Positions 44,517 through 54,617 of a stretch of DNA of 64,000 bases are shown here, in pieces (within the stretch, counting starts at the first letter, position 1; each line of letters starts with the position of its first letter). The DNA is from CAZQCI01 sp964592255 (lineage in GTDB: Bacteria; UBA10199; SBBF01), in NCBI GenBank assembly GCA_964592255.1, contig CAZQCI010000001.1, positions 19,114-83,113 of the forward strand, in the 5' to 3' direction. Both the position numbers and the translations under genes were made by a program. Below the pieces are notes generated by a model. That model did no database searches, was not told where the DNA came from, and saw nothing but the letters and a program-made list of their open reading frames with translations.

Positions 44517-45923
44517 ATGGCTGGCATTGGCTTCAGATTACAAAAACTTCTTGCGGGTGAGTCCTACACTGACTTGATACGGGCTTACTTATACTCTTCT
44601 GTTATCACTTCAGGACCTATGATCATCGTCATGATCACTTTAATGCTGACTAACTCTCTCATTAGTCATAACCTAGATTTAGAAGCAGCTAAAAATATAC
44701 TCCCACTCATCATTTACGTTTATGCTTTTTCCATGGTTGGCGTAGGGCCTTTTGTCTATGTCGTCACCAGAAATATTGCAGATAAATATTATTTGAAAGA
44801 AATAGAATCTTTCACTCCCATTTACTTTGCAACATTGGAAATTGTATTTATATCTCAAACTTTACTCGCCTTGCCTTTTCTTGTCTTTTCTTCTTTTGAT
44901 TTCACCACTAAATGGGTCGTACTTTGTCTCTATCTTCTAGTAAGCGGAATTTGGGTAGCCATGCTTTTTCTTTCTGCCGCCAGAAGTTACTTGTGGATTG
45001 TAGGAGGCTTTATTTTTGGAGGCCTAGCCGGGCTAGCCTTTTCCTGGTTTTTAAGTCGGATAGAGGGGCCTCTTGGTTTTATTAAGGGCTATACGCTAGG
45101 CCAAGGAGTCACTTTTTTAATTTTATGCCTGCGTATTTTTAAAGAGTTCGGTTATCGCTTTAACCATGATTATGGTTTTCTACTTTATTTCAAACGTTAC
45201 AATTCTTTGGCCTGGGTTGGTTTTTTTTATTATGCCGGTATCTGGGTCGATAAATTTATATTTTGGTTTTTTGGACCCGAAAGCAACATGGTTCATGGTT
45301 TAAAAATTTATAATAATTATGACACCCCTCTTTTCTTATCATTCATCAGTGTCATTCCTTCCATGGCTTTTTTTCTCATTCAAATGGAAACCAACTTTGT
45401 ACGGCATTACCATTCTTACTACAAAGCCATACGCGAGCGTGGTTCCCTGCTTCTCATCAGAGAAAAAAAGAAAAAAATCATCGAAACTCTCAGCCAGCAT
45501 TTTCAAAAATTTGCCATTCTACAGGGGCTTTTTACAGCCGTAATCATCCTATTTATTGTTCCATTATCTGAAGCCCTTGGGCTTAACCCTTATCAAGTAG
45601 GCATTCTACGGATCAGCCTGTTAGGATCTTACTTACTCATGGGTTATGTGATGGTACTTAATATTTTATTTTATTTTGAACTACAAAAAGAAGCGTTTTG
45701 GATTTCTGCCATTTTCTTTTTCGGAAATGCCCTCTTTACTTTTGCCACTTTAAAAATTGGATTTGCCTCTTACGGTTTTGGATATACTTTAGCCTCTTTT
45801 GTAAGTGTCATGGTAGGCTTTATCGTATTAAATCGTCGGTTAGAAAAACTGAACTGCTTAACCTTTATGAATCAACCTATTTTAGTCCCTCAGTTTAAAT
45901 TAGAAAATGAAGAGCAAAACTAA
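44517..45923 (+). CDS. pelG: PelG-type polysaccharide exporter membrane protein
   Basis: A 468-residue, about 12-helix protein of the MOP exporter superfamily, thought to move Pel polymer across the inner membrane with PelD and PelE. The N-terminus MAGIGFRLQKLLAGESYTDL and the following ITSGPMIIVMITL are characteristic of PelG. It is the last gene of the cluster, nine bases after pelF. Its end overlaps the convergent rodA by four bases, so no terminator separates the two operons. Confidence 0.95.
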   Translation: MAGIGFRLQKLLAGESYTDLIRAYLYSSVITSGPMIIVMITLMLTNSLISHNLDLEAAKNILPLIIYVYAFSMVGVGPFVYVVTRNIADKYYLKEIESFTPIYFATLEIVFISQTLLALPFLVFSSFDFTTKWVVLCLYLLVSGIWVAMLFLSAARSYLWIVGGFIFGGLAGLAFSWFLSRIEGPLGFIKGYTLGQGVTFLILCLRIFKEFGYRFNHDYGFLLYFKRYNSLAWVGFFYYAGIWVDKFIFWFFGPESNMVHGLKIYNNYDTPLFLSFISVIPSMAFFLIQMETNFVRHYHSYYKAIRERGSLLLIREKKKKIIETLSQHFQKFAILQGLFTAVIILFIVPLSEALGLNPYQVGILRISLLGSYLLMGYVMVLNILFYFELQKEAFWISAIFFFGNALFTFATLKIGFASYGFGYTLASFVSVMVGFIVLNRRLEKLNCLTFMNQPILVPQFKLENEEQN

Positions 45924-47020
45924 AACATAAAACGTCTCATACTAATATTAAGTGCAAGGGCCAAGGCAATCCAGTTAGCAAGCAGAGCCGAGCCACCATA
46001 ACTAAAAAAAGGTAAAGGAACTCCTGTTAAGGGCATCAAGCCTAACACACCCCCCAAGTTAATAACCATGTGCCAAAACACTAAACTAGCCAAACCAACA
46101 CATAAAAAGAAACAAAAACGCTCATGAGAATGAAATGCAATATTCAATTCCAACAACAAAAAAGCCAAATAGAGTAGTAAGATAAAAGAACAACCTAAAA
46201 AACCCCATTCTTCTGCCAAAACGCTAAAAATAAAATCGGTATGCCGTTCAGGAACAAATTTTAACTTATGGGTTTGTCCTTTCAGATACCCTTTACCTAC
46301 CCATCCTCCGGATCCTACAGCAATACGTGACTGGATGACGTGATAACCAGCACCTTTACGATCCATTTCTGGATTCATAAAGGTTGTAATACGATCTTTT
46401 TGGTACGGAGATAAAAATGAATAAGCCACCACACACAAAATAATACCTCCAGAAGCTAAGCTCGCTATCACTTTCCAACGGATGCCTTGAAGAAGAGCTA
46501 AGGTTAAATAAATTAAACCAAAAAATAAACTGGAACCTAAATCCCCTTGTTTTAACACCAAAAGAGCAGGAAGAAGAAAAAGTATAAATGAAGGAATTAA
46601 ATCAAGAAAACCCGCAACCCTTGAAGAGGGTTGATCAGAAAAATATTTAGCCAATCCAAAAATCAATCCTAATTTTGCCAACTCACTGGGCTGAAGACTA
46701 ATCCCCCCAAACTGCAACCAGCTTTGATGGCCTGCAATTTTTCTACCCACCACAAGAACCAGTATCAATAAAAGCAAACTCATACCGTAAAAAAAGTAAC
46801 TAGCATGGGATAAATGGCGATAATGGATGCTCACAATGACAATCATCAACCCGAAACCAATGCCACTCCACATTAATTGGGCTCGAAACAAAGCACCAAT
46901 GCTATGGACATCAAAACTGGAAGTGGCACTACGCAAGTTCAATAAACCCATTCCAGCCAACAAAAAAGCCACAATTAACAAAGGCCAATTAAAATGAGTT
47001 AAGAGTCGTCTATCAAACAT
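45920..47020 (-). CDS. rodA: Rod-shape peptidoglycan polymerase RodA
   Basis: A 366-residue SEDS-family glycosyltransferase with about ten helices that polymerises lipid II in the elongasome together with PBP2. Motifs are RKIAGHQSWLQFGGISLQPSE (split: WLQFGGISLQPSELAKLG), PYQKDRITTFMNP and the C-terminal GVPLPFFSYGGSALLANW. It is the last gene of mreBCD-mrdA-rodA, starting 11 bases after the PBP2 gene. Confidence 0.96.
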   Translation of the reverse strand: MFDRRLLTHFNWPLLIVAFLLAGMGLLNLRSATSSFDVHSIGALFRAQLMWSGIGFGLMIVIVSIHYRHLSHASYFFYGMSLLLLILVLVVGRKIAGHQSWLQFGGISLQPSELAKLGLIFGLAKYFSDQPSSRVAGFLDLIPSFILFLLPALLVLKQGDLGSSLFFGLIYLTLALLQGIRWKVIASLASGGIILCVVAYSFLSPYQKDRITTFMNPEMDRKGAGYHVIQSRIAVGSGGWVGKGYLKGQTHKLKFVPERHTDFIFSVLAEEWGFLGCSFILLLYLAFLLLELNIAFHSHERFCFFLCVGLASLVFWHMVINLGGVLGLMPLTGVPLPFFSYGGSALLANWIALALALNISMRRFMF

Positions 47021-47031
47021 AATGGATTCTC

Positions 47032-48924
47032 TTATAAAGAAGGGCCAGGGTTTTGCTTTCCTAGATAAGCCTCAATGACTGCCAACGCTACAGGGGCAGC
47101 GGCAGCGCCGCCATGTCCTCCGTTTTCAACAACAACAGCCATAGCAATTTGTGGATGATCATAGGGGGCGTAACAAACAAACCAAGCATGGTCATTCGTG
47201 TCCTGACTCCGTGCCCGTTTTGATTCATAACCAATCACCTGAGCGGTCCCCGTTTTTCCAGCAATCTTATAAGGGCTAGCCCTCAACCGTCCGGCGGTCC
47301 CCCCTGCTCCATGAACCACATCAATGAGACCTTTTTGAATCCATTGCAACTCCTCGGGGGGCACCACGGCAGATGGAGCCCCTGTAGTAGAGGGAGAAAC
47401 TGGAAAACTTAATTCACGAACTACTTGCTTCTGAGCATCTAAAATATTTTTACCTGCATGAGGATGAAGAGGATACCCTCCGTTAGCAATCATTGCAATC
47501 ATCCGGGCATTTTGTAATGGAGTCACCAAATCATAGCCTTGTCCGATGGAAATGGAGAGCGTTTCACTTTCAATCCAGGGTTGCTTAAAACGTTTGAGTT
47601 TCCATTCCGAACTGGGAATAAGACCAGATTGCTCGAAAGGAAGATCCACTCCTGTTTTCTCCCCTAATCCAAGAAGATGAGCATAGTGATGCAAGCCATC
47701 TACACCTACTTTCAAGCCAACGTTATAGAAAAACACATCACATGATTGAGCAATCGCTCGCACTAATTCCGTCGAACCATGCCCCCCTTTGTTCCAGCAT
47801 TGAAAAAAACGGTTTCCAAACTGCATACCCCCACCGCAACTAAAATGACTATCCGGAGTAATTGCATGAGAATGCAAACCGGCAAAAGAACCAACAATTT
47901 TATAGGTGGAACCGGGTGGATAAGTGGCCTGAATAGCCCGGTTATAAAGGTATTTAGCAGGGTCCAAATTAATTTTCTGCCAATAAGCATGGTCAATATT
48001 GCCCATGACTCGGTTACCATCATAACCGGGGCTGCTATAAAGTACCAAGACTTCCCCAGAAGAAGGGTCCAAAGCAACAACCGAGCCTTTTCGATCCCCT
48101 AAGGCTTGAGCGGCTGCTTGCTGCGCATCAAAATCAAGAGTCGTCAATAAATGATGACCATCAATGGCCGCCTCACTCTCACGCTCTTGAATTAAAGAGA
48201 TGTCAGCATGTCCTTTGACTTGACGACCACGAGCATCCACCACACGGGCCTTCATACCATCTTGCCCCTTTAAGTCTTTGTCGTAGGTTGCTTCAACACC
48301 AGCAGCACCCATAAAGTCACCAGAAGAATAAATTTCTGGGTGTTCCAGCTGCATTTTTTCCAAAGTTGTTTTATCGATTTCTTTCAAGTACCCCAAGACA
48401 TGTGAAAATAATTCGGGATAACGATACACACGAAGATGAGAAGAACGCACCTCTATCCCTTTGAGCGGTGAAGAACCCTCATCGGCATCATCAGGAGCTT
48501 GATATTCACGAATACGGGCCACCCAATCATAAGGAGCATCCTCACGCAGCACAACAGGCATAAACGAAGGCTGGCCGGCGGCTTTCTTAAGCCGGGCATC
48601 CATCTCTGTTCGTGTTAGTGGGATAAGACGAGCTAAAAAATCCAAACTCTTTTCCTTGTCGTGCAAATCCTGAGGGATAACAACAATTTCAAAATAAGGC
48701 CGATTATCGGCTAATACTTTACCGTTGCGGTCGAGAATTAATCCTCGCCTAGCTCTCACTTCTTCAGAACGAATGGAGATTTGTTCAGAAATTTGCTTAT
48801 AAGTATCTCCTCGGAGAATTTGAAGATAAAATAATCGAGAAAGAACTATCAGAATAAAAATAAAAACCGATAAAAATAAAAAAGCCATTTTAACCTGTAG
48901 GGCTTGTGGTTCATCGGAGTTCAT
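47032..48924 (-). CDS. mrdA: Penicillin-binding protein 2
   Basis: A 630-residue class B transpeptidase that cross-links peptidoglycan during elongation. An N-terminal membrane helix (about 13-33) is followed by the pedestal domain and the transpeptidase domain. The nucleophile motif is STYK in YPPGSTYKIVG; SxN-type motif is SCD in AQSCDVFFYN; the KTG motif is AGKTGTAQV. Partner of RodA, encoded next. Its start overlaps the mreD stop by four bases. Confidence 0.96.
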   Translation of the reverse strand: MNSDEPQALQVKMAFLFLSVFIFILIVLSRLFYLQILRGDTYKQISEQISIRSEEVRARRGLILDRNGKVLADNRPYFEIVVIPQDLHDKEKSLDFLARLIPLTRTEMDARLKKAAGQPSFMPVVLREDAPYDWVARIREYQAPDDADEGSSPLKGIEVRSSHLRVYRYPELFSHVLGYLKEIDKTTLEKMQLEHPEIYSSGDFMGAAGVEATYDKDLKGQDGMKARVVDARGRQVKGHADISLIQERESEAAIDGHHLLTTLDFDAQQAAAQALGDRKGSVVALDPSSGEVLVLYSSPGYDGNRVMGNIDHAYWQKINLDPAKYLYNRAIQATYPPGSTYKIVGSFAGLHSHAITPDSHFSCGGGMQFGNRFFQCWNKGGHGSTELVRAIAQSCDVFFYNVGLKVGVDGLHHYAHLLGLGEKTGVDLPFEQSGLIPSSEWKLKRFKQPWIESETLSISIGQGYDLVTPLQNARMIAMIANGGYPLHPHAGKNILDAQKQVVRELSFPVSPSTTGAPSAVVPPEELQWIQKGLIDVVHGAGGTAGRLRASPYKIAGKTGTAQVIGYESKRARSQDTNDHAWFVCYAPYDHPQIAMAVVVENGGHGGAAAAPVALAVIEAYLGKQNPGPSL

Positions 48925-49478
48925 TTCAAATATTTCCTCTGATTGCTTTTGACCTGATAAAAATCAGCTGCGGTAATTTGAGCCTTCTGCTTTGAAAACA
49001 AGCCCAACCAAGGACGCACCGTTACATCAAGTAGAATGAATAGTGGCAAGCTCGCCAACGCGGTTAAAATGGAACTACTCAACATCACTCCTAAAGCAGA
49101 AGGAGCACGATCCAAAACAGAAAACCCTCCAAAAAGCCAAAGGTTTAAAAATTGATTCCCCAAATAAAAGAGAAACACCCAAATCATTTTTGTCAAATAA
49201 GCTTCGGTCAGTATTTGATCCACAACAAGCTGGAGCACAGAAAAAATAATTAAATGGGTGAGTACTAAAAAACCAGGAGGAACATAACTAAAAGTTTCTG
49301 CCATTAGGGAAAGTCCTACAACGGCTACCATGCCTCGTCCCAAAGATAGAGTAAACCCAGTATAGATCACTAATAAGGTGATACAACCCAGTTCCCCTCC
49401 AAAAAAAGGAACCCGAATCAACATTTGAGGTACCAATAACAAGGCCCCCCATAACCATATGAAAAAAATTTCCAACAT
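48921..49478 (-). CDS. mreD: Rod-shape protein MreD
   Basis: A 185-residue inner-membrane protein with five or six helices, linking MreC to the elongasome. Sequence is weakly conserved in this family, but size, helix pattern (for example YVPPGFLVLTHLIIFSVLQL) and position between mreC and mrdA make the call firm. It starts 17 bases after mreC and overlaps mrdA by four bases. Confidence 0.88.
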   Translation of the reverse strand: MLEIFFIWLWGALLLVPQMLIRVPFFGGELGCITLLVIYTGFTLSLGRGMVAVVGLSLMAETFSYVPPGFLVLTHLIIFSVLQLVVDQILTEAYLTKMIWVFLFYLGNQFLNLWLFGGFSVLDRAPSALGVMLSSSILTALASLPLFILLDVTVRPWLGLFSKQKAQITAADFYQVKSNQRKYLK

Positions 49479-49495
49479 AAGAGAAGTGTTTAGTT

Positions 49496-50326
49496 TTACT
49501 GGGGTGTTTTCAGCACCCTCACCTGTTCCAGCTTACCCATATCTACTTTAGGAAGTACTAAAGCGGTTTGAAAAAGGTCATTGTCTCCCTTTTTAATATC
49601 CATAACCGTACCAACAGGAATCCCTTTAGGGTAAATCGGGCTTAATCCAGAGGTCATCAATAAATCTCCTGGATGAATTTCATCCCCTAAGTTGAGGTAT
49701 TCCATTTGGCTTAAAAATGGGTAGCGTTTAAGCTCCACTGTATCTCCCAAACCAGACACCAAGGCTTTAACCCGAGTATTTTCATCCAGCACATCAACAG
49801 AAAAACGGGAGTCAATCAGCAACAAAACTTGAGCTGTTTGAGGAAAAACTTTAACGACCCGCCCCACCAAACCTAAAGAAGCAACCACCGGCTGATTTAC
49901 TTTAACTCCTTTGTCATAACCAGCAGAAATCCAAATAGTTTTTGATAAGGCCAGAGGATCAAAAGAAATAACATCAGCTGCAATAAAATCTCCCAAAGAA
50001 GACGTAAGCCGGTCTGTATCTTGAGACTGGTGAATTCGTTTTAATTCTTCATTAAGAAAAAGAATTTTTTGGTCTAAAGCGGCCAACTGCTCTTTAAGAA
50101 GGCTATTTTCCTTACTAACACCCACTAGAAAAAAGTATCCAGACACCCCTTTTTTAAAGAAAGAACTTACAGAAGACAGGCCCGATGCCACGGGTTGGTA
50201 GACCCGGACCAAGAAGCGATCGATATAACCAGCTACCGGCCAAGAGTCTTTCCAGGAAGAATGAAGCAGGAAAAGGAAGCTTCCCAGTAAAAACAAGAGA
50301 AGAAGAAGACGGCGTTTAAAAAACAT
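49496..50326 (-). CDS. mreC: Rod-shape protein MreC
   Basis: A 276-residue periplasmic protein anchored by an N-terminal helix (about 7-23), with a coiled coil (about 72-100) and two beta-barrel lobes. Family features are ADVISFDPLALSKTIWISAG and MTSGLSPIYPKGIPVGTV. It forms the scaffold that activates PBP2 and connects to MreB. It starts 48 bases after mreB. Confidence 0.95.
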   Translation of the reverse strand: MFFKRRLLLLLFLLGSFLFLLHSSWKDSWPVAGYIDRFLVRVYQPVASGLSSVSSFFKKGVSGYFFLVGVSKENSLLKEQLAALDQKILFLNEELKRIHQSQDTDRLTSSLGDFIAADVISFDPLALSKTIWISAGYDKGVKVNQPVVASLGLVGRVVKVFPQTAQVLLLIDSRFSVDVLDENTRVKALVSGLGDTVELKRYPFLSQMEYLNLGDEIHPGDLLMTSGLSPIYPKGIPVGTVMDIKKGDNDLFQTALVLPKVDMGKLEQVRVLKTPQ

Positions 50327-50374
50327 ACAGGAAGAATATTTCTTCTCCTTTGATAAGGAGAGATGAAGGAGAGA

Positions 50375-51540
<1,166 letters not shown>

Positions 51541-51543
51541 CTA

Positions 51544-51586
51544 TTGACAAAATTTATTAATTGAATAATTAATTAATTATTCAATT
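51544..51586 (+). promoter_or_regulatory. Candidate promoter with a 28-base perfect palindrome
   Basis: A consensus TTGACA (51544-51549) is followed by an AT-rich 28-base perfect palindrome (51559-51586, half-site AATTGAATAATTAA), which would cover the -10 region of a promoter reading toward the lipoprotein at 51609. Such an arrangement is typical of a repressor operator. The TetR-type regulator encoded downstream at 52787 is a candidate binder, which is an inference. Confidence 0.45.
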
Positions 51587-51608
51587 GAACAATTAAAAAG
51601 GAGGGAAT

Positions 51609-52745
51609 ATGGAAGCTTCAGCAATCAGCCTGGCTATTCTCATGATAGGTTGTGAGAGCAGTGACAAGAGCGAGACAGATTCATCTAGCAGTGAAGCTAC
51701 TCTTTGTGACGAAGGCCCCTCTAATGATGAGGCCTGGGAATCCAATAACAGCTTAAGTGAAGCAACCCCCGTTGAGTGCGGACAAGAAATTGATGCGACT
51801 ATTGCAGGTAGTACTAATCGATTTAACTCAGATACTGACTGGTATGTCCTAGAGCTTGATCGTAAAACAGCACTCAGCGTGGATGTGTATAAATATAATT
51901 ATTGCAGGCAAGTAGATCTTTACCTTTACGATAGTGATCGTAACCCATTAAATACGGATGAGTTTGTTGATGGCACTGTCTATATTGAAGCAAACGCTGC
52001 ATCTGAAGACGACCCCGATCCCGAATATTATCATCTCACAATATCATGCGAGCAATGTCCAGACACCCCTGCCACAACCGAATGTTATGAGGGAGATTTA
52101 TGGTCTTATACCGAATGTGGAGATCTGATTGAACAAGTGCAAGATTGTGGAAACGAGGAGACTGATTGCAATGAGGGTGCATGCTGTGACCCGGAAGCCA
52201 GAGGTAGCAGTGAATGTTATGACGGTGATGCCTGGTATAATAACGAGTGTGGGGACTTGCTTGAAAAGAAAAGAGAGTGCGGTAGCGATGATTGCAATGA
52301 AGGGAAATGCTGTGACCCGGAAGAACCCAACGGCAATCTTGTTTGCAACGGTGATGATTTATGGACTTCCAGCGAATGTGACACACCACTGGAGTTTGAA
52401 GAAGACTGTGGTAGCTGCGGCTGTAATAGCGCTTTTGATAAATGCGAAAAAGATGTAAATTATTACTATTGTAACATTTATGCTGAGGATGAGGCCGATA
52501 TCTATTACCTCAATTTCTGCACTACGGATGGAAATATAGAGTATTATGACACATGCCCTGAAGGAACATATTGTCATGTCAATTGGCCAGACCAAACTTC
52601 AGTGAGCTGTGTAGATTACTATGAGATGACCTCTACCCAACCACCTTTCGAACCATCAGGATGGGAAGGAGTCCAAACTTTTTCAGGCATGAACAGCGTG
52701 CTTGATGAATGCACCCTAGTCCCTTCTGAGACTACAGCGGAATAA
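51609..52745 (+). CDS. Cys-rich lipoprotein with pre-peptidase-like domain and repeats
   Basis: A 378-residue acidic surface protein. Lipobox LMIGC (Cys15) ends a short, uncharged signal. A linker of Ser/Asp/Glu follows, then a beta-sandwich like the bacterial pre-peptidase C-terminal domain (about 44-147, with DTDWYVLELD and VDLYLYDSD). Next come three Cys-rich repeats of about 40 residues (about 159-199, 203-239, 246-280), each patterned on ECYxGDxW, ECGD, CG and CNEGxCCDPE. About 30 cysteines would form disulfides outside the cell. A strong AAGGAGG ribosome site precedes the ATG. Function unknown; adhesion or surface structure is possible. Confidence 0.7.
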   Translation: MEASAISLAILMIGCESSDKSETDSSSSEATLCDEGPSNDEAWESNNSLSEATPVECGQEIDATIAGSTNRFNSDTDWYVLELDRKTALSVDVYKYNYCRQVDLYLYDSDRNPLNTDEFVDGTVYIEANAASEDDPDPEYYHLTISCEQCPDTPATTECYEGDLWSYTECGDLIEQVQDCGNEETDCNEGACCDPEARGSSECYDGDAWYNNECGDLLEKKRECGSDDCNEGKCCDPEEPNGNLVCNGDDLWTSSECDTPLEFEEDCGSCGCNSAFDKCEKDVNYYYCNIYAEDEADIYYLNFCTTDGNIEYYDTCPEGTYCHVNWPDQTSVSCVDYYEMTSTQPPFEPSGWEGVQTFSGMNSVLDECTLVPSETTAE

Positions 52746-52786
52746 AATCCTTTGCATCTTTTTGAACCCCTTTATAATAAAGGGAA

Positions 52787-53392
52787 ATGGCTAACAAAAA
52801 AGATCCCGAGCTGGAAGTTCAGCGTAAAACGCGTATTATGCTGGCTACTTTTAAGCTCATGTCCCAAAAATCCGTAGAAGAAATGACGATGGCGGATGTC
52901 GCCAAAGAAAGTTCGATTAGCCCGGGACTGGTTTCCTATTACTTCCAAAATAAAGAAAACCTGATTGTAGAAACCGCCCACTTCATCCTCAACATTCGTA
53001 AAGAAGGCCTTTTCACCTTGGCTAAAATGAAAACATCCGCAAAAAATCGGATTAAAAAATTTGCGGAATTAGCACTTCCTTCTCAAGATGAAGTGGAAAT
53101 CATCGCTAAATTCTTCATTCACCTATGGATGTATAGCCAAAAAAGCCCCCGCGTTTCTGAAGTTTTTATGGGCCTTGTTCACGAACAGCAAGATTTTGTG
53201 GAAAAAATAGCCCAACAATTAAGACAAGAAGGGGTTGTCAAAAAAGGCAATATGAAAGCCAAGGCTTTTCTCATCAATGCCGTTTTAGACGGATTAGGAA
53301 TCCATATGACCTTAAAGCCCGAATGGACCAAAAAACAAATACACAAAATGTTTCACACCATGATTAATCAAATCATTCAAAGCGATATCTAA
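52787..53392 (+). CDS. TetR-family transcriptional regulator (BetI-like)
   Basis: A 201-residue repressor with an N-terminal helix-turn-helix domain (about 15-62: MTMADVAKESSISPGLVSYY with FQNKENLI) and an all-helical ligand domain. The HTH is of the BetI/RutR kind. It lies 41 bases after the Cys-rich lipoprotein gene and 61 bases before the chaperone gene, on the same strand, so it may control one or both. The palindrome at 51559 is a candidate operator. The ligand is unknown. Confidence 0.9.
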   Translation: MANKKDPELEVQRKTRIMLATFKLMSQKSVEEMTMADVAKESSISPGLVSYYFQNKENLIVETAHFILNIRKEGLFTLAKMKTSAKNRIKKFAELALPSQDEVEIIAKFFIHLWMYSQKSPRVSEVFMGLVHEQQDFVEKIAQQLRQEGVVKKGNMKAKAFLINAVLDGLGIHMTLKPEWTKKQIHKMFHTMINQIIQSDI

Positions 53393-53453
53393 AGGGAGTA
53401 CCATAAGAGAAAACGGTTGCATTTGAGTATCAAGAGACGTTAAAAATACAGTC

Positions 53454-54617
53454 ATGCTCGATATTTTACGTAAAAACGCTTCGTCTTGGATCACTAAACT
53501 CATTCTCGGTATTATTGCCGTAAGTTTTGCCCTATTTTACGGGTGGAACTCTCTGCATAAAGTGCCAGGAGCCCCCGAAACAGAAGTGGCCGAAGTTAAT
53601 GGAGAACCTATTCTCTTTCAAGAATTCTCCCAACGTTATCAAAATCAGCTCAATACTTACGAACAAATTTACAAAAGCAAACTGCCCGATCCTCTTCGTA
53701 ACCAGTTACAACAAATGGCGCTTAACTCATTGATTCAGGAACGTATTATCCGTCAAGCTGCAGAAAAAATAGGTCTTAAAGTTACCGATGCCGAAGTTCG
53801 CGACACCATCGTCAATAACCCCAACTTGCAAGTCAATGGCAAGTTCGATCCCAATCAATATAAAAATGTTTTTCGCCCTTGGTTTTTAAATCATAATGGT
53901 ATTGATTATGAAGACGCTCTACGCAGCGACAAACTAAAAGAAAAATTCATCAAACAATTTGAAGGCACCCTCTTCGTTTCCGACCTCTCTCTGCGCCAGC
54001 AATTCACCGTGGAAAATACGAAAATGGCCCTGAAAATGGTATCCCTTTCCCCCGATGATCTTGCAAAAGATTATAAAGAAGACCCCCAAGCCTTGCAGAA
54101 AAAAATGGATAGCCTCAAACAACAAGGCACAAGTAACGAAGAAGATTTAAAGCAACAAGCAAGTGAGGCCTTAAAAGCAGAATATGGCCTAAGCAAAGCC
54201 AATAAATTAGCTGATGAGCTTTGGCCCTTATGGTCTGCGGGTAAGCCAACTGAAACATTGATTAAACAGATGGGTTTAAAAGTAACCGATATTCCGGCGA
54301 CTCCTTTATCTCAGACAAATACCTTTTTTAAAGGGGAAGACGACCCGCAAGCCGTCAGCACTCTCTTCTCACTTACCAAAAACAAACCTTATACAGACAA
54401 ACCCTTACGCGTAGGAGACTCCATCTACCTTATCCAATTAACATCGCGCACTGATCCCGACCCCAATGACTTTGAAAAGAATAAAAGCAGTCTGAAATCC
54501 CAAGCCCAGCGTGAAATTTCACGCCAGTATTTTCAAGCCTGGTACCAACAAGCTCTCACTCAGGCTAAAGTGAAAATTCTGAAAACGGGCCTTGGAAACG
54601 ATACAGGCACTTCATGA
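53454..54617 (+). CDS. PpiD/SurA-like periplasmic chaperone without parvulin domain
   Basis: A 387-residue protein. An N-terminal membrane helix (about 13-32) anchors a SurA N-type chaperone domain (about 45-190: EVAEVNGEPILFQEFSQRY, SLIQERIIRQAAEKIGLKV), in the arrangement of PpiD. PpiD is about 620 residues and contains a parvulin isomerase domain; here the middle is short and no parvulin motif is seen, while the C-terminal part (YLIQLTSRTDPDPNDF and after) resembles the PpiD end. It would help fold exported proteins at the inner membrane. The stop overlaps the next start by four bases. Confidence 0.8.
   Translation: MLDILRKNASSWITKLILGIIAVSFALFYGWNSLHKVPGAPETEVAEVNGEPILFQEFSQRYQNQLNTYEQIYKSKLPDPLRNQLQQMALNSLIQERIIRQAAEKIGLKVTDAEVRDTIVNNPNLQVNGKFDPNQYKNVFRPWFLNHNGIDYEDALRSDKLKEKFIKQFEGTLFVSDLSLRQQFTVENTKMALKMVSLSPDDLAKDYKEDPQALQKKMDSLKQQGTSNEEDLKQQASEALKAEYGLSKANKLADELWPLWSAGKPTETLIKQMGLKVTDIPATPLSQTNTFFKGEDDPQAVSTLFSLTKNKPYTDKPLRVGDSIYLIQLTSRTDPDPNDFEKNKSSLKSQAQREISRQYFQAWYQQALTQAKVKILKTGLGNDTGTS

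Noticed and set aside
53454..54617. PpiD-like gene as a frameshifted remnant missing its parvulin domain
   Set aside because: The frame is intact with a normal start, coupled stop and a matching C-terminal part, so it is more likely a natural short form.
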